From Pseudomonas fluorescens (lineage in GTDB: Bacteria; Pseudomonadota; Gammaproteobacteria; Pseudomonadales; Pseudomonadaceae), in NCBI RefSeq assembly GCF_000967965.1, contig NZ_LACC01000011.1:124001-188000 (forward strand): a stretch of DNA of 64,000 bases, given 5' to 3'. The position numbers and the translations under genes are program-made. Shown in pieces: positions 1 through 8,059 of the stretch. Numbering within the stretch: position 1 is the first letter of the stretch; each line of letters starts with the position of its first letter. The notes under the pieces are model-generated. The model did not search any database and had not been told where the DNA came from. It saw only the letters and a list, made by a program, of their open reading frames with translations.

Positions 1-153
1 GCTGTCATCCAGCAGAACGGCCTGCACTTTACGCGCGGCATTGAGGCCGTGACGGTCCAGCACTTCTTCATAGGCAATGCCTAACTTGCCCAGCATCAGC
101 CGAATAACCGACGGAGCGTGCGGGGTGTCGGGTGCGAAGGCAACTTCGGTCAT
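1..153 (-). CDS. Probable aminoacyl-tRNA deacylase/HDOD-type protein, N-terminal 51 residues only
   Basis: The window cuts this leftward gene, leaving only its first 51 codons from the ATG at 153. The visible peptide begins MTEVAFAPDTPHAPSVIRLM and continues with a region ending KVQAVLLDD. I recognise this from memory as the start of a Pseudomonas protein upstream of recG that joins a YbaK-like aminoacyl-tRNA deacylase domain to an HDOD signalling domain, but neither domain can be confirmed here. A TATACT -10-like element lies at 184-189 on the minus strand, in the 78-bp gap that separates the gene from recG. The call depends on recall and on position next to recG. Confidence 0.45.
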   Translation of the reverse strand, partial: MTEVAFAPDTPHAPSVIRLMLGKLGIAYEEVLDRHGLNAARKVQAVLLDDS

Positions 154-231
154 GGTCTGTATCCGTACTTAAACAATTGCAGGAGTATAACCAGCTTGCT
201 TGGGACCACGCCTCAGAAACCGTGACGGTTG

Positions 232-2307
232 TCACACTTGGCCGTATTGTTGGCCATGACGCAGCCATCGGTCGAGCAGCGGGCTGACGTGGGTCGGCCA
301 GCGCTCAAGCAATGCCTGGGCGGCATCCCGCACGGCGGGCAGCAAATCGGCGTCGCGCATCAGGTCGGCGACCTTGAATTGCAGCAGGCCGGTCTGCCGG
401 GTGCCGAGCATTTCGCCGGGGCCGCGCAGTTCCAGATCCTTTTCGGCGATGACGAAACCATCGTTGGTTTCGCGCATGATGCCCAGGCGCTGGCGGCCGA
501 TCTGCGACAGCGGTGGATGGTAGAGCAGCACGCAATGGCTGACGGCGCTGCCCCGGCCGACGCGGCCGCGCAACTGGTGCAATTGCGCCAGTCCCAGGCG
601 CTCGGGGTTCTCGATGATCATCAGGCTGGCGTTGGGCACGTCCACGCCTACTTCGATCACCGTGGTGGCGACCAGCAGTTGCAGGTTGCTGGCCTTGAAC
701 TCGGCCATCACCGCAGCTTTTTCCGCAGGCTTCATGCGGCCGTGGATCAGCCCGACTTTCAACTCGCCGAGGGCAGCGGTGAGATCTTCGTACGTGGTTT
801 CGGCGGCCTGGCAGGTCAGCTCTTCCGACTCTTCGATCAGTGTGCACACCCAATAGGCCTGACGCCCTTCGGCGCAAGCGCTGCGCACCCGCTCGATGAC
901 TTCGACCCGCCGGGTGTCGGTGATCAGCACGGTGTTGACCGGTGTGCGACCGGGGGGCAGTTCGTCGAGGATCGAGGTGTCGAGGTCGGCGTAGGCACTC
1001 ATGGCCAGCGTGCGCGGAATCGGCGTGGCGGTCATGATCAGCTGATGTGGACACATGCGTCCGCCGACACCTTTCTGCCGCAAGGCCAGCCGCTGCTGTA
1101 CGCCGAAACGGTGCTGTTCGTCGATGATCACCAGCGCCAGGTTCTTGAATTGCACTTCGTCCTGGAACAACGCGTGGGTGCCGACCACCATCGGCGTGCC
1201 GCTGGCGATTTGCTCCAGGGCGGCGACGCGGTTCTTGCCCTTGAGCTTGCCGGCCAGCCAGGCGACTTCAATACCCAGCGGCTCGAGCCAGCGCTTGAAG
1301 GTGATGAAGTGCTGCTCGGCGAGAATCTCGGTGGGCGCCATCAGCGCGACCTGATAACCGGCCTCCAGCGCTTGCAGCGCGGCAAGGGCGGCGACCACGG
1401 TTTTACCGGCGCCGACGTCGCCCTGGATCAGCCGCAGCATCGGTTCGTGCTGGCTGAGGTCATAGGCGATTTCATTGCCGACCCGTTGCTGGGCACCGGT
1501 CGGGCTGAAGCCGAGGTTGGCCAGGTACTTGGCCGGCAGTTGCGTGGCTTTGGGCATCGCGGGCGCACGCAGGGCGCGCATGCTTTCGCGCAGACGCTGT
1601 TGCGACAGTTGATGGGTCAGCAGTTCTTCGAAAGCCAGACGGTGCTGCGCCCAGTGGTGACCGAGGGCCAGTTCATCGACGTCGGCATCGGCGGGCGGGT
1701 TGTGCAGGTAGCGGATCGCGTCGGCCAGCGGCGCCAATTGGTAGTCGCGGGCCAGTTCGTTCGGCAGCCAGTCGGGCAGGCTGCTGGGACCGAGCAGGGT
1801 GAGGGTCTGCATGCACAACTGGCGCAAGCGCTGTTGGGTCAGGCCTTCGGTGAGCGGGTAGACCGGGGTCAGGGTTTCATCCACTGGCGGCGGTTCGTCA
1901 CCGGTGATGGCGCGGTATTCCGGGTGGTAGATCTCCAGCCCCGAAGCGCCGGGCCGCGCCTCGCCGTAGCAGCGAATCCGCGTGCCGCGTTTGAGGCCTT
2001 CCTTTTGCGCGTTGCTGAAATGATAGAAGCGCAGGCTGAGTCCGCCAGTGCCATCCTGCAACCGGACCACCAGGCTGCGCCGACGGCCCATGACCACATC
2101 GGCACCGCTGACGGTGCCTTCGATGACCGCATCCTGACCGGGCCGCAGTGCGCCGATCGGCACGACACGGGTGCGATCCTGATAGCGCAGCGGCAGGTGA
2201 AACAACACGTCCTGGAGGTTTTCCAGGCCGACCTTGGCCAGTTTCTCGGCCATGGCTTCACCGACACCCCTGAGTGCCGTCACCGACACTTGCGACAACT
2301 CGCTCAT
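232..2307 (-). CDS. recG: ATP-dependent DNA helicase RecG
   Basis: RecG is a double-strand DNA translocase that regresses stalled replication forks and branch-migrates Holliday junctions. The 691-residue product has the usual family length. It shows an N-terminal wedge/OB region that binds branched DNA (roughly residues 1-230), then Walker A GDVGAGKT, a DEQH box, the TATPIPRT motif and the QLRGRVGRG motif VI typical of RecG. It lies 9 bp downstream of oxyR on the same strand, so the two are probably co-transcribed. A long open frame on the opposite strand is a high-GC shadow. Confidence 0.98.
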   Translation of the reverse strand: MSELSQVSVTALRGVGEAMAEKLAKVGLENLQDVLFHLPLRYQDRTRVVPIGALRPGQDAVIEGTVSGADVVMGRRRSLVVRLQDGTGGLSLRFYHFSNAQKEGLKRGTRIRCYGEARPGASGLEIYHPEYRAITGDEPPPVDETLTPVYPLTEGLTQQRLRQLCMQTLTLLGPSSLPDWLPNELARDYQLAPLADAIRYLHNPPADADVDELALGHHWAQHRLAFEELLTHQLSQQRLRESMRALRAPAMPKATQLPAKYLANLGFSPTGAQQRVGNEIAYDLSQHEPMLRLIQGDVGAGKTVVAALAALQALEAGYQVALMAPTEILAEQHFITFKRWLEPLGIEVAWLAGKLKGKNRVAALEQIASGTPMVVGTHALFQDEVQFKNLALVIIDEQHRFGVQQRLALRQKGVGGRMCPHQLIMTATPIPRTLAMSAYADLDTSILDELPPGRTPVNTVLITDTRRVEVIERVRSACAEGRQAYWVCTLIEESEELTCQAAETTYEDLTAALGELKVGLIHGRMKPAEKAAVMAEFKASNLQLLVATTVIEVGVDVPNASLMIIENPERLGLAQLHQLRGRVGRGSAVSHCVLLYHPPLSQIGRQRLGIMRETNDGFVIAEKDLELRGPGEMLGTRQTGLLQFKVADLMRDADLLPAVRDAAQALLERWPTHVSPLLDRWLRHGQQYGQV

Positions 2308-2316
2308 GACCGTTGC

Positions 2317-3246
2317 TTAGCCCGCAGCGACTTGCGCCGCTGGCTTGGCCACCGAGCACAGGCGAATGGAGTCAGCGAGGATTTCAATCGCTTTCGGACG
2401 CGGGAAGCTGGCGCGCCAGGCAATGGCCACGGTGCGGAACGGTACGGGTGCCGACAACGGACGCACCTCAATCACGCCGGGGGCGTAGTGATGGCTGTCG
2501 ACTGCCGACAACGGCAGGATCGAAATCCCGAGGCCCGAGGCGACCATGTGGCGAATGGTTTCCAGGGAGCTGGATTCCACCGTGGTGTGCTTGGCGCCGT
2601 CGTTGCCTTTGGTCAGGGTCGGGCAGGCTTCCAGTACCTGATCGCGGAAGCAGTGGCCTTCGCCGAGCAGCAGCAGGCTCTTGTCGTTGAGCAGACTGGA
2701 GTCGATGGATTCTTTTTGCGTCCACGGGTGCTGCGCCGGCATCAACACGTAGAACGGCTCGTCGTAGAGCTGCAGGGTCAGCACGTCGGCTTCATTGAAC
2801 GGCAGGGCGATGATGATCGCGTCGAGCTCACCGTTGCGCAGCTTGTCGCGCAGCACGTGGGTGAAGTTTTCTTCGATGTACAACGGCATCTGCGGGGCGA
2901 CCCGGTGCAGTTGTGGAATCAGGTGCGGAAACAGGTACGGTCCGACGGTGTAGATCGCGCCGACCTTGAGTGGGGCGGTCAGCTGGTTCTTGCCGGCCTG
3001 GGCCAGTTCGCGGATGCCTTGGGCCTGTTCCAATACCTTTTGGGCCTGGGCCACGATGCCTTCGCCGACCGGCGTCAGGCGCACGGCGCTCTTGCTGCGC
3101 TCGAAAATCAGCACACCGAGTTCGTCTTCAAGCTTTTTCACGCCCACCGACAGGGTCGGCTGGCTGACGTGGCAACGCTCGGCCGCATGGCCGAAGTGCT
3201 GCTCTTGGGCGAGGGTAACGATGTAGCGTAATTCTGTGAGGGTCAT
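2317..3246 (-). CDS. oxyR: Hydrogen peroxide-sensing LysR-type regulator OxyR
   Basis: OxyR senses H2O2 through a disulfide and activates catalase, alkyl hydroperoxide reductase and related genes. The 309-residue protein has an N-terminal winged helix-turn-helix (about residues 1-60, with SQPTLSVGVKKLEDELG in the recognition region) and a C-terminal substrate-binding-like domain. The two redox cysteines fall at residues 199 (GEGHCFRD) and 208 (LEACP), the same numbers as in E. coli OxyR, so the sensor should work. It precedes recG with a 9-bp gap, the recG-oxyR arrangement known in Pseudomonas. Confidence 0.97.
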   Translation of the reverse strand: MTLTELRYIVTLAQEQHFGHAAERCHVSQPTLSVGVKKLEDELGVLIFERSKSAVRLTPVGEGIVAQAQKVLEQAQGIRELAQAGKNQLTAPLKVGAIYTVGPYLFPHLIPQLHRVAPQMPLYIEENFTHVLRDKLRNGELDAIIIALPFNEADVLTLQLYDEPFYVLMPAQHPWTQKESIDSSLLNDKSLLLLGEGHCFRDQVLEACPTLTKGNDGAKHTTVESSSLETIRHMVASGLGISILPLSAVDSHHYAPGVIEVRPLSAPVPFRTVAIAWRASFPRPKAIEILADSIRLCSVAKPAAQVAAG

Positions 3247-3363
3247 AGCAAGCGTCCATGTAGTTGCGGGCCAAGCATACCGGCTGCAATCGATAGACGC
3301 ACGTTATCAGACTGAGTGCGTCGAGTGACACCGGGCAATGCCGGATTGCCGCTGGAAGATATG

Positions 3364-3389
3364 CAAAAGGCACCTTTCGGTGCCTTTTT
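3364..3389. terminator. Bidirectional intrinsic terminator after tonB
   Basis: GGCACC and GGTGCC arms flank a four-base TTTC loop, with an A-run before and a T-run after. It can work on either strand. On the minus strand it lies downstream of tonB; on the plus strand no gene reads into it. Confidence 0.7.
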
Positions 3390-3407
3390 GGCTGGATTTA
3401 CGAACTT

Positions 3408-3494
3408 GTAGGAGCGAGCCTGCTCGCGAAAGCGGTGTGTCAGTCAACGTTGATGTTGAATGTGACGGCCTCTTCGCGAGCAGGCTCGCTCCTA
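3408..3494. repeat. REPIN, family A (TAGGAGCGAGCCTGCTCGCG type)
   Basis: Two inverted copies of a REP palindrome (TAGGAGCGAGCCTGCTCGCG and its complement) enclose about 45 bp. This is the classical Pseudomonas REP doublet, or REPIN, normally mobilised by RAYT transposases. No RAYT gene is in the window. It sits between tonB and its distal terminator. Confidence 0.85.
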
Positions 3495-3509
3495 AAGGTG
3501 CTGGTGTTA

Positions 3510-4259
3510 TCAGCGGCGGCGTTTCTCCAGCGAATACACAAACGGTGCAACGATTTCGATGGAGCCATTGGTCAGCATGTCGGCCGGTGGCTTGGGCAGC
3601 GGTTGGGCGCGGCGGATCATTTCCAGGGTGGCCCGGTCCAGATCGGCAGTGCCCGAGGCGCCTACCAGCTCAAACGACAACACATTGCCTTCGGCATCCA
3701 CGACGAAACGCAGACGGTTCATGCCTTCCTTGCCCCGCGCCTGGGCACTTGCAGGGTACTTCTTGTACTTCTGCAGGTGCGCCAGCAACGTGCCTTGCCA
3801 GCTGGCCTTGGCTGCCATTTGAGCAGGCGAAGGGCCTGGCGCAGGCTGGGCGGATTTCTCCGTCGGTACCTGAGTCTGCTGGGTTTCGGCCGGTTTTTCT
3901 TCGGCCGGCTTTTCCTTCGGCGGCTCGGGTTTCTTCTCTACCGGCTTGGGCGGTTGCGGCTTCGGCTTGGGTTTGACCGGCTTGGGCACAGCAATTTCGG
4001 CTTTCGGCGCTTCGGCGAGCTTGGGTATCGGCAGTTCTTCAACCGGAGCCGGTGGCTGCGGCGGGGTGACGACCTTCGGCGGAGCAGGCGGTGGCGGGGC
4101 AGGAACCGGTGCCAGTTCGACCATCATTGCCTGAGGGGGCAACTCGATGGGCGGACGGGCGGACCAGTTCAGCGCCAGCGCGATGGCCAGCGCGTGAACA
4201 CCCAGCACCACAGCCAGGCTACCGCTGTAACGCGTCAGTTTATGGCGCGTCGTGATCAT
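3510..4259 (-). CDS. tonB: Energy transducer TonB
   Basis: TonB carries proton-motive energy from the ExbB-ExbD motor to outer-membrane receptors for siderophores and other ligands. The 249-residue protein has a short cytoplasmic N-terminus, one membrane anchor (about residues 12-31), a long Pro/Lys/Glu-rich periplasmic spacer (about 55-135) with many KP and EP pairs, and a TonB C-terminal domain containing the YPASAQ motif. Its ATG overlaps the exbD stop by 4 nt (ATGA), which indicates translational coupling in an exbB-exbD-tonB operon. Confidence 0.96.
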   Translation of the reverse strand: MITTRHKLTRYSGSLAVVLGVHALAIALALNWSARPPIELPPQAMMVELAPVPAPPPPAPPKVVTPPQPPAPVEELPIPKLAEAPKAEIAVPKPVKPKPKPQPPKPVEKKPEPPKEKPAEEKPAETQQTQVPTEKSAQPAPGPSPAQMAAKASWQGTLLAHLQKYKKYPASAQARGKEGMNRLRFVVDAEGNVLSFELVGASGTADLDRATLEMIRRAQPLPKPPADMLTNGSIEIVAPFVYSLEKRRR

Positions 4260-4684
4260 TTCTTGGCTGCCGTCTCGAGTCCGACCAGACCGACCTTCAG
4301 GTAACCGGCAGAACGCAGGTTGTCCATCACGCTCATCAGGTCGCCGTAATCCACGCCTTTGTCGGCCTGGAAGAAGATCGTCGTGTCTTTCTTGCCCTGG
4401 GTCCTGGCGTCGAGGGTGGCGCCGAGTGCTTCGGCCTTCACTTCGTCTTCGCCGAGGAACAGGCGCTGGTCAGCCTTGACGCTGAGGAACACCGGTTTCT
4501 CTGGCCGCGGCGCCGGTTTGGCGGTCGAGGCGGGCAGGTCGACCTTGATGTCCACGGTGGCCAGCGGGGCCGCCACCATGAAGATGATCAACAGCACCAA
4601 CATCACGTCGATGAACGGCGTAACGTTGATTTCGTGGTTTTCGGACAGATCGTCGTCTGCCCCTTCTTTCAAATGCAGGCCCAT
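4256..4684 (-). CDS. exbD: Biopolymer transporter ExbD
   Basis: ExbD is the proton-conducting partner of ExbB. The 142-residue protein has a short cytoplasmic tail and a single transmembrane helix at about residues 21-42 (FIDVMLVLLIIFMVAAPL). That helix includes the family's essential aspartate in FIDVMLVLL, and a periplasmic domain follows. It is 6 bp downstream of exbB and overlaps tonB. Confidence 0.97.
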   Translation of the reverse strand: MGLHLKEGADDDLSENHEINVTPFIDVMLVLLIIFMVAAPLATVDIKVDLPASTAKPAPRPEKPVFLSVKADQRLFLGEDEVKAEALGATLDARTQGKKDTTIFFQADKGVDYGDLMSVMDNLRSAGYLKVGLVGLETAAKK

Positions 4685-4690
4685 GGCCGA

Positions 4691-5662
4691 TTACCCCACT
4701 TTCACCATGTGCGGTTGCGAGCTGCGCTCAGACTGGTGGTCGAGGTCGCGGCTGACCAGCAGCAGGACCTGTGCCGACGCGTCGGACACCTGAGCCTTGT
4801 AACCGGCAATGGAGCGGGCGAATACGTTGTAGATCACGACCGCAGGGATCGCTGCAACCAGGCCCAGCGCGGTAGCCAGCAGGGCTTCGGCGATACCGGG
4901 CGCGACGACGGCGAGGTTGGTGGTCTGGGTCTTGGCGATGCCGATGAAGCTGTTCATGATGCCCCATACGGTACCGAACAGGCCGACGAACGGCGCGGTG
5001 GAACCGATGGTGGCCAGCACGCCGGTGCCGCTGCTCATGTTGCGACCGCAGGCCGCGACCAGGCGCTCAAGACGGAAGCTGACGCGTTCCTTGATGCCTT
5101 CTTTCTCACGGCTGTTGACCGACAGGCGCATCTCTTCGAGAGCATCATGTACCAGCAGGTTGGCCAGGGTGCCTTCCTTTGCTGCGGTGGCGCTGGCTTC
5201 CTTGAGGGAGGCGGATTTTTTCAGTTGGGCGATTTCACCGCGCAGACGACGCTTGGCGCCCATCAGCTCAAGACCCTTGGCGATCCAGATGGTCCAGGTA
5301 ATGATCGAGGCGATGGCCAGGCCGATCATCACGATTTTCACGATGATGTCGGCGTTCTTGTACATGCCCCACGGCGACAGGTCATGGGCCATGCCCAGGG
5401 TGTTGTCGGCTTCGAGGACTTCAGGGACGTCTTCACCCAACGCTTCTGCCGATGCGGCCTGGGCAGGATCGGTCGCGACCGGAGTAACGGCCGGGGCGGC
5501 ATGATCGGCCGGAGCCGGCGCGGTGGCGGCCGGTGTGGCTGGCGCCTGGGCATCGGCGAAAGCGGCGACCGGCGCGAGCATCAGGCTGAGGAACAGGGCG
5601 GCCACCGCGCTCCAGGCGCGAGGTCGTTTGGTTGGCGAAGCGAAGAATTGATTGCGTGTCAT
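4691..5662 (-). CDS. exbB: TonB-system proton channel protein ExbB
   Basis: ExbB forms the pentameric scaffold of the TonB motor. At 323 residues it is longer than E. coli ExbB because of an N-terminal extension. A signal-peptide-like segment (LFLSLMLAPVAAFADA, ending about residue 38) is followed by an Ala/Pro-rich linker (about 40-90) before the MotA/TolQ/ExbB domain with three transmembrane helices. This long form is usual in pseudomonads. It is the first gene of the exbB-exbD-tonB operon. Confidence 0.96.
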   Translation of the reverse strand: MTRNQFFASPTKRPRAWSAVAALFLSLMLAPVAAFADAQAPATPAATAPAPADHAAPAVTPVATDPAQAASAEALGEDVPEVLEADNTLGMAHDLSPWGMYKNADIIVKIVMIGLAIASIITWTIWIAKGLELMGAKRRLRGEIAQLKKSASLKEASATAAKEGTLANLLVHDALEEMRLSVNSREKEGIKERVSFRLERLVAACGRNMSSGTGVLATIGSTAPFVGLFGTVWGIMNSFIGIAKTQTTNLAVVAPGIAEALLATALGLVAAIPAVVIYNVFARSIAGYKAQVSDASAQVLLLVSRDLDHQSERSSQPHMVKVG

Positions 5663-5742
5663 GCTGGCCGGACCTGAGAGAAAAAACGGGTGATGTTCTT
5701 CCAGGCCTCGAAGGCCGAGAACAAAAGTGGGGAGGCATTATT

Positions 5743-5761
5743 GCAATTAATTCTTGTTAAC
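5743..5761 (-). promoter_or_regulatory. Possible Fur-like box upstream of exbB
   Basis: On the minus strand this 19-mer reads GTTAACAAGAATTAATTGC and matches the classical Fur consensus at about 11 of 19 positions by my count. It lies about 80 bp upstream of exbB in an AT-rich patch. TonB systems are usually iron regulated, so the site is plausible, but the match is weak. Confidence 0.25.
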
Positions 5762-5850
5762 AAAAGTAATAGCGTCTCTTTTTTTCCTGCATTGCTAGCC
5801 GCCTGTCTATTGCCGGCGCTAGTCTGTGGCTTTCCGATGGGAGTTTTCTG

Positions 5851-6708
5851 ATGTCTGCGCCTACTGTTTTGATCGCCGGCTGCGGTGATGTCGGCAGCCG
5901 CCTGGCCACACAATTGCTGGCGGCGGGGTGGGAGGTCCATGGCCTGCGACGCGACGTTTCACGTCTGCCCAAGGGCGTCATCGGCGTGGCCGGTGACCTG
6001 TTCAACAAAGACTGCCCGGCTACCTGGCCAATCGGCGCCGTGGATTACCTGGTGTATTGCGCGGCGGCCACCGATCACGACGAAGCCGGTTACCGCGCTG
6101 CGTATGTCCAGGGCCTGGAACACGTGCTGGAGTGGCTGGACGACTACGGGCAGGTGCCCAATCGCCTGTTGTTCGTGTCCAGTAGCAGTGTTTACGGTCA
6201 GCAGAATGGCGAATGGGTCGACGAGGCTTCGCCAGCCGTGGCGGCGGGTTATTCCGGGCGTGTGATGCTCGAAGCCGAGCAACTGGCCCTCAAGAGCGGC
6301 ATTCCGGCGAGCATCGTGCGTCTGACCGGCATTTATGGTCCGGGCCGTGAGTGGTTGCTGACTCAGGTTCGTCGGGGGTATCGCGTGGTAACTGATCCGC
6401 CGCTGTATGCCAATCGGATTCATGCCGACGACGCCGCAGGATTGATGGCGTGCCTGCTTGAGGCGGATCGGCGTGGCGTTGCGCTGGATGATGTCTACAT
6501 CGGCGTCGATGACGCGCCGGCAGCGCTGGCCGATGTGGTGGGCTGGTTGCGTGAGTATCTGGGTGTGACCGAATGGGCTGATGACGACAGCGTGCGTCGC
6601 ACAGGCAGCAAGCGCTGCAGTAATGCGCGGGCCAAGGCATTGGGCTGGACGCCGAAGTATCCGAGTTTCCGCGAGGGGTATGCGGCGATTCTGGAAGGGC
6701 GCTGCTGA
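5851..6708 (+). CDS. NAD-dependent epimerase/dehydratase family protein (YeeZ-like SDR)
   Basis: This 285-residue extended short-chain dehydrogenase/reductase has a Rossmann nucleotide motif at its N-terminus (LIAGCGDVGSRLA) and an SSSVYGQ motif typical of nucleotide-sugar epimerase-like proteins. It resembles E. coli YeeZ. The substrate is unknown. GGGAG, 9 nt upstream of the ATG, supports this start. It is divergent from exbB and is followed by a REPIN, so it appears to be transcribed alone. Confidence 0.85.
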   Translation: MSAPTVLIAGCGDVGSRLATQLLAAGWEVHGLRRDVSRLPKGVIGVAGDLFNKDCPATWPIGAVDYLVYCAAATDHDEAGYRAAYVQGLEHVLEWLDDYGQVPNRLLFVSSSSVYGQQNGEWVDEASPAVAAGYSGRVMLEAEQLALKSGIPASIVRLTGIYGPGREWLLTQVRRGYRVVTDPPLYANRIHADDAAGLMACLLEADRRGVALDDVYIGVDDAPAALADVVGWLREYLGVTEWADDDSVRRTGSKRCSNARAKALGWTPKYPSFREGYAAILEGRC

Positions 6709-6728
6709 CTTCCAGGCACCGTAAACAC

Positions 6729-6820
6729 CTGTGGGAGCGAGCTTGCTCGCGATGGCGGCATAACAGTCAACGATGATGTTGGATGTTATGGCCTCATCGC
6801 GAGCAAGCTCGCTCCCACAG
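6729..6820. repeat. REPIN, family A
   Basis: Inverted copies of TGTGGGAGCGAGCTTGCTCG are separated by a short spacer. It lies between the convergent epimerase and lipoprotein genes. Confidence 0.88.
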
Positions 6821-6846
6821 TGTTTTGTGGTGCTTTCAAGGGATGC

Positions 6847-7587
6847 TTATTGCTTCTCGAGCAACCACTTGCGCTCACCCGGGGTGAACGAGGGCATCTC
6901 GTCCGCCTGCGCCGTGTTCACGGTCTGGAAAATCTCCAGTTCCTTGCCCTTGCGTGCAAAGATCCAGGCGTTGCCCTGGCCATTGAGTTGCAGCCACATG
7001 TTGTCATTGCCACCGCTCATGGATGCGCAATCACCGGCCAGGCACAACGCATAGCGATCGCTGCCTGGCAGGCCGGTCACTTGGCCGTCGGCCTGGAATT
7101 GAACCGTGTTGCCTTCGCCTGGGCCGTTGACGATTGTCCAGCCGCCGCCCATGTAGGCTGAATACAGCGCACGTTCGAAGCTGGCGCCTATCGGTGCGCC
7201 ATCCGGTACCTGGATCTGTACGCGGTCGAAGACTTGTTCAGGCTCGTTGTCGCTGGCGGACTGGCTCAGTTGCTTGCCGTCACGCTTCAGCTCACTGGCC
7301 GAGCTGCCATAAAAGTCGACTTTCCAGGCGCCGGACTGTTCACCCAGCAGCTTGCCGTCGACATTTTCAAAACCGTTGGTGTAGCGGGCCTGACCGGCCT
7401 TGGTGTTGATGTCCCATTCCAGGTTCGGACCATAGGCCTGGAGAGCTTCACGCAGGGGGACGCCTTTGGCGGCAGCATCGATCGCCACCTGGTTGATCCA
7501 GGTGCCGCTGATGTCGCGGTCGGCAGGGTTGCTGGCACATCCGCCCAGGAACAGGGCGAGCAGAGAGAGAGCAAGCGCGTTGCGCAT
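6847..7587 (-). CDS. Conserved lipoprotein of unknown function
   Basis: The product is 246 residues from the ATG at 7587. A more upstream in-frame start at 7608 would add seven residues before the signal peptide and is less likely. A lipoprotein signal with lipobox LGGCAS places the mature N-terminal cysteine near residue 18. Serine at +2 favours outer-membrane sorting. The rest is soluble and has no motif I can name. It lies 68 bp downstream of ridA on the same strand and may be read from that transcript. Confidence 0.75.
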   Translation of the reverse strand: MRNALALSLLALFLGGCASNPADRDISGTWINQVAIDAAAKGVPLREALQAYGPNLEWDINTKAGQARYTNGFENVDGKLLGEQSGAWKVDFYGSSASELKRDGKQLSQSASDNEPEQVFDRVQIQVPDGAPIGASFERALYSAYMGGGWTIVNGPGEGNTVQFQADGQVTGLPGSDRYALCLAGDCASMSGGNDNMWLQLNGQGNAWIFARKGKELEIFQTVNTAQADEMPSFTPGERKWLLEKQ

Positions 7588-7655
7588 GGGTGGAATCCTT
7601 TCAAGCATTCTTTACAGCAGAGCAGTCGGCGCAGCCCGAGGCTGCGCCGTACGCA

Positions 7656-8036
7656 TTACTCGATGACCAGGATGGCATCCATTTCAACCTGCGAACCCTT
7701 TGGCAGGGCTGCTACGCCGATGGCGGCGCGGGCAGGGTAAGGCTGGTCGAAGTACTTGCCCATGATCTCGTTGACCTTGGCGAAGTGGCTCAGGTCGGTG
7801 AGGAAGATGTTCAGCTTGACGATGTCCTTGAACGAACCGCCAGCGGCTTCAGCCACGGCCTTGAGGTTCTCGAACACCTGGACGGTCTGGGCCTCGAAGC
7901 CTTCAACCAGTTCCATGGTTTTTGGGTCCAGGGGAATCTGACCCGACATGTAAACGGTGTTGCCAGCCTTGATCGCCTGGGAGTAAGTACCGATGGCGGC
8001 CGGGGCCTTGTCGCTGGTGATAACAGTCTTGGTCAT
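7656..8036 (-). CDS. ridA: RidA family reactive enamine/imine deaminase
   Basis: RidA hydrolyses the reactive enamine and imine intermediates that PLP enzymes such as threonine dehydratase release, protecting PLP enzymes from damage. The 126-residue protein has the family length. It keeps the substrate-binding arginine at residue 103 (YPARAAIG) and the glutamate at residue 118 (GSQVEMDA). It lies 23 bp downstream of spoT, probably in the same operon. A second RidA-family gene occurs at 34759 in this window. Confidence 0.95.
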   Translation of the reverse strand: MTKTVITSDKAPAAIGTYSQAIKAGNTVYMSGQIPLDPKTMELVEGFEAQTVQVFENLKAVAEAAGGSFKDIVKLNIFLTDLSHFAKVNEIMGKYFDQPYPARAAIGVAALPKGSQVEMDAILVIE

Positions 8037-8059
8037 GTAGGACTCCTTGTAATTAGGGC

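Noticed and set aside
229..3231. 1000-codon plus-strand open frame antisense to recG and oxyR
   Set aside because: High-GC mirror frame: the opposite strand has full-length RecG and OxyR with all motifs. The antisense product has no domain and is rich in H, Q, D and G.
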